A stretch of DNA of 64,000 bases from Bacillota bacterium (GTDB taxonomy: Bacteria; Bacillota; Negativicutes; Sporomusales; UBA7701). Both the position numbers and the translations under genes were made by a program. Every line of letters begins with the position of its first letter. Within the stretch, counting starts at the first letter, position 1. The DNA lies in the NCBI GenBank assembly GCA_023415775.1, contig JAEZJM010000025.1:124001-188000 (forward strand), given 5' to 3'. Shown here in pieces: positions 17,281-24,949 of this stretch. The notes beneath the pieces are model-generated. The model did no database searches and was not told where the DNA came from. It was given only the letters and a program-made list of their open reading frames with translations.

Positions 17281-17664
17281 ATCGCGCCAGGCCACCTCCG
17301 CCCACGATCGGTTGCTTTCATTATTATTGTGGGGACTTTTTCGCCAAATATCGCCGCCCGCGCCAGCCAAATTCTGCCTCCCCGCCACCCGTCCGCATGA
17401 ATAAGCGGCGGTACAGCAATACTAATCCATAGACTAATTTGCCAGGGACCTTGCGGGCGATTCACCCCACCCGCACTTCACAAATATGGAAATTATCCGC
17501 CTTGTAAACCGGGCCAAGCTGGTTTATAATTAACAAACCAGTTATCAGACTTTGAATTCCAACATCTGCGCGGCCGGGAGCGGCAGCGCCGCCTAACCGG
17601 GGGGCCTTCTGAGGCTCCTGTTTTTGAAATTCCAGCTACAGCGGCAAATATGGGAGGGGTCGAC
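17281..17664. other. Divergent intergenic region GT9 / RNase J
   Basis: 384 bp without a gene. It holds the rnj promoter and a long 5' leader of about 130 bases rich in G+C with several short inverted repeats. No further coding sequence is seen. Confidence 0.6.
17502..17541 (+). promoter_or_regulatory. Promoter of RNase J gene with overlapping palindrome
   Basis: TTGTAA (-35, 17502-17507), 17-bp spacer, TATAAT (-10, 17525-17530). A 7-bp-arm inverted repeat CTGGTTT-N9-AAACCAG (17519-17541) covers the -10 box and start point, so a repressor site is likely. Confidence 0.65.
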
Positions 17665-19326
17665 TTGCACAAGCAGGACAAGCTTATGATCATCCCCCTT
17701 GGCGGTCTTGGCGAGATCGGCAAGAATCTCACGGTATTCAGATATGGCGACGATATAGTCGTCCTGGACTGTGGGCTGGCGTTCCCCGACGAAGACATGC
17801 TTGGCATCGATCTGGTCATACCGGATATGACTTACCTCCTCGATAACAAGGACAAAATCCGCGCCGTCGTCCTCACCCACGGCCACGAGGACCACATCGG
17901 CTCGCTTTTCTATCTCCTGCGCAACGCCGACGTACCTGTCTACGGTTCCCGGCTCACCCTCGGTCTGGTAGAGGGGCGTCTCAAGGAGAATAACGTCACC
18001 GACCGCAAGCTTATCCCGGTCGCCGCCGGGGACACGATCAAAGCCGGACGCTTCGAAATCGGCTTCATCCGTGTCAATCACTCGATCGCCGACGCCCTGG
18101 GCGTCTACTTCCGCACCCCGGTGGGAGTGGTTGTCCACACCGGCGACTTCAAAATTGACCAGACCCCCGTCGACGGCAAAATCATCGACATCCACAAATT
18201 CGCCGAGCTCGGCGATCAGGGCGTGCTGGTGCTGCTGTCCGACAGCACGAACGCCGAACGTCCGGGATATACAAAATCGGAGCTCACCGTAAGCGAAGCG
18301 CTGGACGATCAGTTCGCCGCCGCCAACGGACGGATAATTCTCACCACCTTCGCCTCCAACGTCTCCCGCCTGCAACAGGCCATCAACGCCGGCTGCAAAT
18401 ACGGCCGCAAGGTCGCCGTACTGGGCAGGAGCATGGTAAACGTCGTCACCAAGGCTACCGAGCTTGGCTATATGATCATTCCCGAAGGTGTTCTGATCGA
18501 TATCGACGAGATCAACCGCTACCCCGCCAACCGCATCCTCATCCTGACAACCGGCAGCCAGGGCGAGCCGATGGCGGCCCTCAGCCGCCTGGCGAACGGC
18601 AGCCATCGGAACGTGGAGCTCAACCCCGGAGATACGGTGGTTATTTCGGCAACGCCCATCCCCGGCAACGAGCGTTCGGTCGGCAGGATTATCGACGGCC
18701 TGCTGCGCCTCGGGGTCGAAGTTATCTACGAGAAATCGTCTGGCACCCACGTTTCCGGCCACGCCAGCCAGGAAGAACTCAAACTCATCCTCAACCTTGT
18801 CCGCCCCAAATATCTAATCCCCGTCCACGGCGAATTCCGCATGCTCAAGAATCACGGCAAGCTCGCCGAAGGCGTCGGCATCCCCAAAGAAAACATCTTT
18901 TTCGGCGAAAATGGGCACGTATTCGAATTCACCGCCGAAAGCGGCCGGTTCGCCGGCAAAGTGCCCGCCGGCCAAGTCTTTGTCGACGGCTCAGGCATCG
19001 GCGACGTCGGCAACATCGTCATCAGGGACCGCCGCCAGTTGTCGCAGGAGGGCGTCATGATCGTCGTCCTCGCCCTCGACAAACAGCGGGGCTGCGTGGT
19101 ATCCGGCCCGGACATCGTCTCGCGCGGCTTCATCTACATGCGCGACTCCGAAGAACTGATAAGGGAAGCACGCAAAGTCGTCAAAGACGTGCTGGAACGC
19201 GGCGAGAACAAGCCGATAACCGAATGGGCACCCTTAAAAAACGGCATCCGCGATGCCCTCGGCAAATACCTGTTCAACAAAACCGGCCGCAGACCGGTAA
19301 TCCTGACGATCATCATCGAATTATAA
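17665..19326 (+). CDS. rnj: Ribonuclease J
   Basis: Metallo-beta-lactamase/beta-CASP ribonuclease, 553 residues from TTG 17665. The zinc motif HGHEDHIG (about 72-79), later His/Asp ligands (HTGDFKID; SDSTNAERPG) and the beta-CASP segment (TFASNVSRLQQ; SGHASQEELK; IPVHGEFRML) are all present, plus the C-terminal dimerisation domain. It acts as 5'-exo- and endonuclease in RNA turnover and rRNA maturation. The TTG follows GGGAGGGG by 5 bases; the upstream ATG at 17650 overlaps that site and has none of its own. Its 5' leader is long, which suits post-transcriptional control. Followed by a terminator. Confidence 0.95.
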   Translation: MHKQDKLMIIPLGGLGEIGKNLTVFRYGDDIVVLDCGLAFPDEDMLGIDLVIPDMTYLLDNKDKIRAVVLTHGHEDHIGSLFYLLRNADVPVYGSRLTLGLVEGRLKENNVTDRKLIPVAAGDTIKAGRFEIGFIRVNHSIADALGVYFRTPVGVVVHTGDFKIDQTPVDGKIIDIHKFAELGDQGVLVLLSDSTNAERPGYTKSELTVSEALDDQFAAANGRIILTTFASNVSRLQQAINAGCKYGRKVAVLGRSMVNVVTKATELGYMIIPEGVLIDIDEINRYPANRILILTTGSQGEPMAALSRLANGSHRNVELNPGDTVVISATPIPGNERSVGRIIDGLLRLGVEVIYEKSSGTHVSGHASQEELKLILNLVRPKYLIPVHGEFRMLKNHGKLAEGVGIPKENIFFGENGHVFEFTAESGRFAGKVPAGQVFVDGSGIGDVGNIVIRDRRQLSQEGVMIVVLALDKQRGCVVSGPDIVSRGFIYMRDSEELIREARKVVKDVLERGENKPITEWAPLKNGIRDALGKYLFNKTGRRPVILTIIIEL

Positions 19327-19340
19327 ACTGATATACGAAA

Positions 19341-19371
19341 ACCGTCCGGCGTAAGCAGCCGGGCGGTTTTT
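19341..19371 (+). terminator. Terminator of RNase J gene
   Basis: ACCGTCCGGC / GCCGGGCGGT with one G-T pair, then TTTTT. Confidence 0.8.
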
Positions 19372-19422
19372 CCCTTTCGCCTGTCCAGTCGTGGAAATCC
19401 GCAAAAAAATTTTTGCGCGACT

Positions 19423-19440
19423 TTGAGAAATTTTTCACAA
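19423..19440. promoter_or_regulatory. Rex-like operator, site 1, of hydrogenase operon
   Basis: TTGAGAAATTTTTCACAA matches the Rex consensus TTGTGAA-N4-TTCACAA at 13 of 14 defined positions. It lies 7 bp upstream of the -35 box. Rex is an NADH/NAD+ sensing repressor that commonly controls hydrogenase and fermentation genes. Confidence 0.65.
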
Positions 19441-19447
19441 AACTCTG

Positions 19448-19476
19448 TTGCCAACCGTCCTCCGAACGTGTACACT
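19448..19476 (+). promoter_or_regulatory. Promoter of bifurcating hydrogenase operon
   Basis: TTGCCA, 17-bp spacer, TACACT. The start point would be near 19483, so the second Rex-like site covers the first transcribed bases. Confidence 0.55.
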
Positions 19477-19482
19477 GAAAGT

Positions 19483-19500
19483 AAGTTAATTTTTTCACAA
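19483..19500. promoter_or_regulatory. Rex-like operator, site 2 (half-site)
   Basis: A perfect right half TTCACAA preceded, after 4 bases, by a degenerate left half AAGTTAA. It lies 60 bp from site 1, in the early transcribed region. Confidence 0.4.
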
Positions 19501-19519
19501 TATCGATGGAGGTCACGCC

Positions 19520-19996
19520 ATGAAAGCTGCGATCGACTTGGGGGAATTGGATGCCATTCTGACAAAATACGGACACAAAGCGAACAATATTATCCCCATC
19601 CTCCAGGACACCCAGGCGAAATACCGCTACCTGCCCCGCGAAGCCTTTTCCTATCTTTCCGAAAAGCTCGGAATCAGCACCGCCAGGATTTACAGCGTGG
19701 CGACCTTCTACGAGAACTTCTCCCTCGAACCCAAAGGCAAATTCGTGATAAAAATCTGTGACGGCACCGCCTGCCATGTCAGGAAATCCATCCCCATCCT
19801 CGAACGCCTGCGGAAAGAACTCGCGCTGTCGGAAAGCAAAGTAACCACCGACGACCTCCTCTTCACCGTAGAGACCGTTTCCTGCCTAGGCGCGTGCGGC
19901 CTCGCCCCCGTACTTACCGTCAACGACAAGGTCTACCCCGCCATGACGCCGGACAAGGCCAGCGAACTGCTCGCGAAACTCAAGGAGGCGAACTGA
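19520..19996 (+). CDS. hydC: NuoE-like [2Fe-2S] subunit of NAD-linked hydrogenase (HydC)
   Basis: 158-residue NuoE/HydC subunit with an N-terminal helical part and a thioredoxin-like [2Fe-2S] domain. The four ligands are visible as CDGTACH (about 83-89) and CLGACG (about 124-129). In trimeric group A3 hydrogenases this gamma subunit passes electrons between the flavin subunit and the rest of the complex. First gene of the operon; the next start lies one base after its stop. GGAGG is 7 bases before the ATG. Confidence 0.9.
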   Translation: MKAAIDLGELDAILTKYGHKANNIIPILQDTQAKYRYLPREAFSYLSEKLGISTARIYSVATFYENFSLEPKGKFVIKICDGTACHVRKSIPILERLRKELALSESKVTTDDLLFTVETVSCLGACGLAPVLTVNDKVYPAMTPDKASELLAKLKEAN

Positions 19997-19997
19997 T

Positions 19998-21872
19998 ATG
20001 CTCCATAACCGGGAAGACCTGCAAAGCGCCCGGGCTAAATACAAAATTGCCCTCGCAGCCCAGCAGACGAGAATTCTCGTATGCGCCGGCACCGGCTGCG
20101 TGGCCGGCGGGTCGCTCGACATCCACGCCGAACTTGTTCGGTTGATAAACGAACAAGGCCTCACCTGCGCCGTAAGCCTCGAACACGAGCCCCACGGCGA
20201 AGAGGTGGGCGTCAAGAAAAGCGGCTGCCACGGCTTCTGCGAGATGGGGCCGCTGGTCAGGATCGAGCCGCAGAGCTGGCTGTACATCAAGGTACAGCCC
20301 GAGGACTGCGCCGAGATAGTTGCCGAAACAATCGTCGGTGGCCGGTTCATCGAGCGGCTGGCCTACAGGAAAAACGGCCAGACATACCATACCCAGGAAG
20401 GCATCCCCTTTTACAATAAGCAGACCCGGCTGGTGCTCGAACACTGTGGCCACATCGACGCCACCTCGATAAAAGAATACCTCGCCATCAGCGGCTACAC
20501 CGCCCTCGAAAAAGCTCTTTTCGCCATGACGCCCGACGAAATCGTCAAGGAAATCGACGATTCGAATCTGCGGGGCCGCGGCGGCGGCGGTTATCCGGCC
20601 GGCCGCAAATGGTCCCAGGTCAAGCGGCAGAAAGAGGCGCAGAAGTACGTAGTCTGCAACGGCGACGAAGGCGATCCGGGCGCTTTCATGGACAGGAGCG
20701 TCATGGAAGGCGACCCCCACCGCATGCTCGAAGGCATGATGATCGCCGGCTACGCCTGCGGCGCTTCCCAAGGCTATATCTATGTGCGGGCCGAATATCC
20801 CCTGGCGATCGATCGCCTGGAGACGGCGATCGCCGAAGCCAGGGAATGCGGCCTGCTCGGCAAGAACATCCTCGGCTCCGGGTTCGACTTCGACATCTCG
20901 ATCAGCAAAGGCGCCGGCGCCTTCGTCTGCGGCGAAGGCAGCGCCCTCACCGCCTCCATCGAAGGCAACCGCGGCATGCCGCGGGTCAAGCCGCCCCGCA
21001 CCGTCGAACAGGGACTGTTCGGCAAACCCACCGTCCTCAACAATGTCGAAACCTTTGCCAACGTACCGCTCATCATCCTCAAAGGCGCCGCCTGGTACAA
21101 GACTATCGGCCCGGAAAAAAGCCCCGGCACCAAAGCCTTCGCCCTCACAGGCAACATCGAGAACACCGGTCTGATCGAAGTCCCCATGGGCACCACCCTC
21201 AAAGAAGTCATCTTCGACATCGGCGGCGGCATCCGCGGCGGCGCAGGCTTCAAAGCCGTACAGATCGGCGGCCCTTCCGGAGGCTGTCTCACCAGTCAGC
21301 ACCTCGACCTGCCGCTCGACTTCGACTCGCTGAAAAAAGCCGGCGCAATGATCGGCTCCGGCGGGTTGGTCGTCATGGACGAACACACCTGCATGGTCGA
21401 AGTGGCCCGCTTCTTCATGAATTTCACCCAGAACGAATCATGCGGCAAATGCCTGCCATGCCGCGAAGGCACCAAACGCATGCTCGAGATCCTTGAGAGG
21501 ATCGTCGCCGGCCAGGGCGAAGCGGGCGACATCGACATGCTGCTCGAGCTGGCGGACACCATCTCCTCCACCGCCCTGTGCGGCCTCGGCAAAACAGCCG
21601 CCTTCCCGGTCGTCAGCACGATCAAATACTTCCGCGACGAATACGAGGCCCACGTCAGCGAAAAACGCTGCCCGTCCAAGACCTGCCAGAAGCTGAAGCG
21701 GATATTCATCGACGCCGCCCTCTGCAAGGGCTGTTCGAAATGCGCGCGGCTCTGTCCGGTGGGGGCCATTGCCGGCACCGTCAAGGAACCGTTCGTCATC
21801 GACGCCGGCAAGTGCGTAAAATGCGGCGCGTGTCTCGAATCATGCGCCTTCAAGGCGATAAAGGAGGACTGA
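19998..21872 (+). CDS. hydB: NuoF-like flavin subunit of NAD-linked hydrogenase (HydB)
   Basis: 624 residues in four parts: an N-terminal NuoE-like [2Fe-2S] domain (about 20-115, CAGTGC and CHGFC), the NuoF FMN/NAD(H) domain (about 165-400, with RGRGGGGYPAGRKW and CNGDEGDPGAFMDR), the SLBB/N3-cluster region (ESCGKCLPCREG near 472-483, with a later Cys near 522), and a C-terminal 2[4Fe-4S] ferredoxin (CKGCSKCARLCP and CVKCGACLESC). This is the beta subunit of electron-bifurcating [FeFe]-hydrogenases, where NADH and ferredoxin oxidation are coupled. Its start follows the hydC stop by one base. Whether it uses NAD or NADP cannot be told by eye. Confidence 0.93.
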   Translation: MLHNREDLQSARAKYKIALAAQQTRILVCAGTGCVAGGSLDIHAELVRLINEQGLTCAVSLEHEPHGEEVGVKKSGCHGFCEMGPLVRIEPQSWLYIKVQPEDCAEIVAETIVGGRFIERLAYRKNGQTYHTQEGIPFYNKQTRLVLEHCGHIDATSIKEYLAISGYTALEKALFAMTPDEIVKEIDDSNLRGRGGGGYPAGRKWSQVKRQKEAQKYVVCNGDEGDPGAFMDRSVMEGDPHRMLEGMMIAGYACGASQGYIYVRAEYPLAIDRLETAIAEARECGLLGKNILGSGFDFDISISKGAGAFVCGEGSALTASIEGNRGMPRVKPPRTVEQGLFGKPTVLNNVETFANVPLIILKGAAWYKTIGPEKSPGTKAFALTGNIENTGLIEVPMGTTLKEVIFDIGGGIRGGAGFKAVQIGGPSGGCLTSQHLDLPLDFDSLKKAGAMIGSGGLVVMDEHTCMVEVARFFMNFTQNESCGKCLPCREGTKRMLEILERIVAGQGEAGDIDMLLELADTISSTALCGLGKTAAFPVVSTIKYFRDEYEAHVSEKRCPSKTCQKLKRIFIDAALCKGCSKCARLCPVGAIAGTVKEPFVIDAGKCVKCGACLESCAFKAIKED

Positions 21873-21876
21873 CGCC

Positions 21877-23565
21877 GTGAGCACCGAGTTCATGCTGATC
21901 GACAACCTCCCGGTGGAAATAACCGGAGAGAAGAACATCCTCGCCGTCATCCGCAAGGCAGGCATAGAACTGCCCACCTTCTGCTACTACTCCGAGCTGT
22001 CGGTATACGGCGCTTGCCGCATGTGCGTCGTCGAAGACAAATGGGGCGATATCCACGCCGCCTGCTCCACCCCGCCCAAAGCCGGCATGGAAATTCGCAC
22101 AAATACCCCCCGGCTCCGCAGGTACCGCAAGATGATCCTCGAACTCTTCCTCTCCAACCACTGCCGCGACTGCACCACCTGCGAGAAGAACGGCAAATGC
22201 AAGCTGCAGGAACTGGCCCAGCGGTTCGGCATCAAACAAGTCCGCTTCAACAACACCTCCGGCGAGCCCGACCTCGACGCCTCCTCGCTCTGCATCGTCC
22301 GCGACAAAAGCAAATGCATCCTCTGCGGCGACTGCGTCAGGATGTGCGACGAAGTCCAGAAAGTCGGCGCCATCGACTTCGCCTACCGCGGCTCGAAGAT
22401 GCGCGTCAGCCCCGCGTTCGACGAACCGATCGCCAAAACAAATTGCGTCGGTTGCGGCCAGTGCGCGGCCGTCTGTCCGACCGGCGCCATCGTCGTCCGC
22501 GACGACACCGCCAAACTGTGGCAGGACATCAGCGACCGGGACGCCAAGGTCGTCGTGCAGATCGCCCCGGCGGTCAGGGTCGGCATCGGCAAGGAATTCG
22601 GCCTCTCCGAAGGCGAGAACGTCATGGGCCGTATCGTTGCCGCTCTGAGACGCATGGGCTTCGATGAAGTGTTCGACACCTCCACCGGCGCCGACCTCAC
22701 CGTCCTCGAAGAAGCGGGCGAATTCCTCGCAAGGCTGCAGAAGGGCGAAAAACTGCCGCTCTTAACCTCCTGCTGTCCGGCATGGATCCAGTACGCCGAA
22801 AATAACTACCCAGAGCTTATGGCCAACATTTCCACCTGCCGTTCGCCGATGCAAATGTTCGCCTCGGTGCTCAAAGAGCACTACCGCCATTCCAACCGCC
22901 GGGTCGTCGTCGTGGCCGTCATGCCCTGCACCGCCAAGAAATACGAGGCCGCCCGCGACGAGTTCCAGGAGGACGGCGCCCGCAACGTCGATTACGTCAT
23001 AACCACCCAGGAGCTTGTCAAGATGATCCGGGAGGCCGGCATCGTCTTCGCGGAGATCGAGCCGGAATCGGTCGACATGCCGTTCGGGGCCACTAGCGGC
23101 GCCGGCGTCATCTTTGGAGTTACGGGCGGCGTCACCGAGGCGGTGATACGGCGTCTGGCGGACGACAAATCCGTCTCCGCGCTCCGGGCGCTTGCCTTCA
23201 CCGGCGTCCGCGGCCTGCAGGGCGTCAAGGAAGCGAGCATCGATTATGCCGGCCGCGAAGTAAAGATCGCCATCGTCAGCGGCCTCAAGAACGCCGACAA
23301 CCTCATCAGGCAGATAAAAAACGGCGAAAAGCACTACGACTTTATCGAAATAATGGCCTGCCCCGGCGGGTGCATCGCCGGCGCCGGCCAGCCGGTCACA
23401 AACGAGGAGGGCAGGAAGCGCCGCAGCGCGGGCCTGTACGACTCCGACCGCATGAGCAGCATCAAACGCTCCGAGGAAAACCCGATGATTATGGCCCTCT
23501 ACGGCGGCCTGCTCAAGGGCAAAGTGCACAAACTACTCCACGTGGAGTATCGCAGAAAGGCGTGA
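21877..23565 (+). CDS. hydA: [FeFe]-hydrogenase catalytic subunit, NAD-linked (HydA)
   Basis: 562 residues. An N-terminal [2Fe-2S] domain (Cys36, 47, 50, 63) is followed by a His-Cys3 [4Fe-4S] site (His95, Cys99, 102, 108), two [4Fe-4S] clusters (CILCGDCVRMC; CVGCGQCAAVC) and the H-cluster domain. H-cluster motifs are TSCCPAW (L1), MPCTAKKYEA (L2) and MACPGGCIAGAGQP (L3). Layout is that of group A3 trimeric bifurcating enzymes, producing or oxidising H2 in the cytoplasm. The GTG start lies 4 bases after hydB. No maturase genes (HydE/F/G) are in the window, so they must be elsewhere. Confidence 0.94.
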   Translation: MSTEFMLIDNLPVEITGEKNILAVIRKAGIELPTFCYYSELSVYGACRMCVVEDKWGDIHAACSTPPKAGMEIRTNTPRLRRYRKMILELFLSNHCRDCTTCEKNGKCKLQELAQRFGIKQVRFNNTSGEPDLDASSLCIVRDKSKCILCGDCVRMCDEVQKVGAIDFAYRGSKMRVSPAFDEPIAKTNCVGCGQCAAVCPTGAIVVRDDTAKLWQDISDRDAKVVVQIAPAVRVGIGKEFGLSEGENVMGRIVAALRRMGFDEVFDTSTGADLTVLEEAGEFLARLQKGEKLPLLTSCCPAWIQYAENNYPELMANISTCRSPMQMFASVLKEHYRHSNRRVVVVAVMPCTAKKYEAARDEFQEDGARNVDYVITTQELVKMIREAGIVFAEIEPESVDMPFGATSGAGVIFGVTGGVTEAVIRRLADDKSVSALRALAFTGVRGLQGVKEASIDYAGREVKIAIVSGLKNADNLIRQIKNGEKHYDFIEIMACPGGCIAGAGQPVTNEEGRKRRSAGLYDSDRMSSIKRSEENPMIMALYGGLLKGKVHKLLHVEYRRKA

Positions 23566-23572
23566 GTGCATT

Positions 23573-23845
23573 ATGAAAATCAGGGTCTGCATCGGCAGCG
23601 CCTGCCATCTTAAAGGTTCCTACAACGTCATCAACTCCCTCCAGCAGCTCGTCGAAGAATGCCATGTCACCGACGAGGTCGAAATCCACGCCTCCTTCTG
23701 CCTCGGGCTCTGTTCTCAGGCTGTATCGGTAAAGATCGACGAAGGCGACGTGCAAAGCGTATCCGGGGCGACGGTGCGGGATTTCTTCGCCAAAAACGTC
23801 CTGCCCGCGGTTCAGAAACCTTCCTGCGCACACACAGTGAAATAG
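23573..23845 (+). CDS. Small free-standing NuoE-like [2Fe-2S] protein
   Basis: 90-residue thioredoxin-like [2Fe-2S] ferredoxin with ligands CIGSAC (Cys6, Cys11) and CLGLC (Cys43, Cys47). It is a minimal version of the second half of NuoE/HydC and stands as the last gene of the operon, 7 bases after hydA. It may be an extra electron carrier or a loosely attached fourth subunit. A frequent companion of clostridial hydrogenase or NuoF-like operons, but its function is not settled to my knowledge. Confidence 0.75.
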   Translation: MKIRVCIGSACHLKGSYNVINSLQQLVEECHVTDEVEIHASFCLGLCSQAVSVKIDEGDVQSVSGATVRDFFAKNVLPAVQKPSCAHTVK

Positions 23846-23856
23846 GCCCCAAAACC

Positions 23857-23892
23857 AAAGCTTCCGAGGATAATCCTCGGAAGCTTTTTCTT
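23857..23892. terminator. Bidirectional terminator between the two hydrogenase operons
   Basis: AAAGCTTCCGAGGA-TAA-TCCTCGGAAGCTTT, 14 perfect pairs, followed by TTCTTT. It separates two convergent operons. Confidence 0.9.
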
Positions 23893-23921
23893 TACCCGAA
23901 AATTTGTTCGAATGCAGGTCA

Positions 23922-24617
23922 TCAGGCGCCCTTGCCGTAGCCCACCCTCTCAGCTCCCCGTCCCGCAACCGGTTCGATGTCTTGATCCACCCATACAGGG
24001 TTGTGATCCTCGGCTTCGGCCAGCGGTTGGGTGCCGTCGCCGAACATCGCCTTGAACTCGCCCCAGTTGTAGACGCCGAGAAACATGTGAACGAAGAGGA
24101 AGAGGCCCATATAGAGACCGAGAGCAAGATGGACGGTGTTGGTGATGACGATGAGCTCCTTGGGAGCCATCGGGATGAAAGCGTACAGTATCCAGCCGCT
24201 GACGATGAGGACGGGGCCGAAGAACAGCAGGCACAGGCCGAAGATCTTCTGGCCGGAGTTGACCTTGCCCATTGGAGGCACGGGAATCTTTTTGCCGAGC
24301 AGCATCTTCTGCGGATAGCCGCCGCCCACCAACAGCCAGCCGATGTCGCGGTCGTCCCACGAAAAGTTGCGGCGGATGAAGCCGGCGACGCGGTCGAGGC
24401 AGAACAATGCATACAAAACGCAGGCGACGGTGAGGATGGCAGCGCCGGCGATGTGAATCTTCATCGCGAGGTTGACGAAATCCTCGCTCCCCGGTTTGTA
24501 CCAGATGACGAAGCCGGTGAACGCGGCCGGCAGAAAGCCGAAAATAAGTCCCCAGTGGAAAAGGCGGGAACACAGCGGATGTTTAAGGACACGCGGTCCG
24601 TCGTCGTGATGATTCAT
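23922..24617 (-). CDS. Cytochrome b subunit (formate dehydrogenase gamma-like) of hydrogenase
   Basis: 231-residue membrane cytochrome b of the FdnI/HyaC class with four main hydrophobic segments (about 20-38, 52-72, 123-145, 160-182). Candidate haem ligands are His13/His21 near LKHPLCSRLFHW, His55 in MKIHIAG, and His163/His177 in HLALGLYMGLFLFVH. It would pass electrons from the extracytoplasmic hydrogenase to the menaquinone pool. Its ATG overlaps the stop of the Tat-bearing small subunit by ATGA, so the two are co-translated. A C-terminal soluble tail of about 30 residues is of unknown use. Confidence 0.85.
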   Translation of the reverse strand: MNHHDDGPRVLKHPLCSRLFHWGLIFGFLPAAFTGFVIWYKPGSEDFVNLAMKIHIAGAAILTVACVLYALFCLDRVAGFIRRNFSWDDRDIGWLLVGGGYPQKMLLGKKIPVPPMGKVNSGQKIFGLCLLFFGPVLIVSGWILYAFIPMAPKELIVITNTVHLALGLYMGLFLFVHMFLGVYNWGEFKAMFGDGTQPLAEAEDHNPVWVDQDIEPVAGRGAERVGYGKGA

Positions 24618-24937
24618 CAGCTTTTCCCTCCCAGCTTGACACGGTTGACGTAGCTGGTGTGGAACAGTTCCTCCGCCAGCGGGCTGAGAGGCTTGCCTGC
24701 GAACTTGCTGTACATCTCGGCGACCGCCGGGTTGTTATGGCTCTGGCGGATTTTGGCCTTGACGTCATCCTTGTACATGCCGGCGGCACGCATCTTTATG
24801 TACTTGGTACGGTCAACGAAGACATCGCTGGCGACGTAAGCGCCTGCCCACAGCAGGGCGGCTCCTGCGCCGGCCAGGCCGAGGAACTCGCGGCGAGAAA
24901 CCTTGATCGTTTTTTCGACATAATCGTAATTTGCCAC
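24617..24937 (-). CDS. Iron hydrogenase small subunit with Tat signal (HydB type)
   Basis: 106 residues. The N-terminal SRREFLGLAGAGAALLWAGA is a twin-arginine signal. The mature part (YIKMRAAGMYKDD; NNPAVAEMYSKFAGKPLS) matches the small subunit of periplasmic Desulfovibrio-type [FeFe]-hydrogenases. It wraps around the catalytic subunit and provides the export signal for both by co-translocation. Encoded 12 bases after the catalytic subunit and overlapping the cytochrome b gene. Confidence 0.88.
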   Translation of the reverse strand: MANYDYVEKTIKVSRREFLGLAGAGAALLWAGAYVASDVFVDRTKYIKMRAAGMYKDDVKAKIRQSHNNPAVAEMYSKFAGKPLSPLAEELFHTSYVNRVKLGGKS

Positions 24938-24949
24938 GTCAATACCTCC

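Noticed and set aside
19400..19417. CGCAAAAA...TTTTTGCG palindrome as a second hydrogenase operator
   Set aside because: It resembles no known operator and is a simple A/T run; it may be residual terminator structure after rnj.
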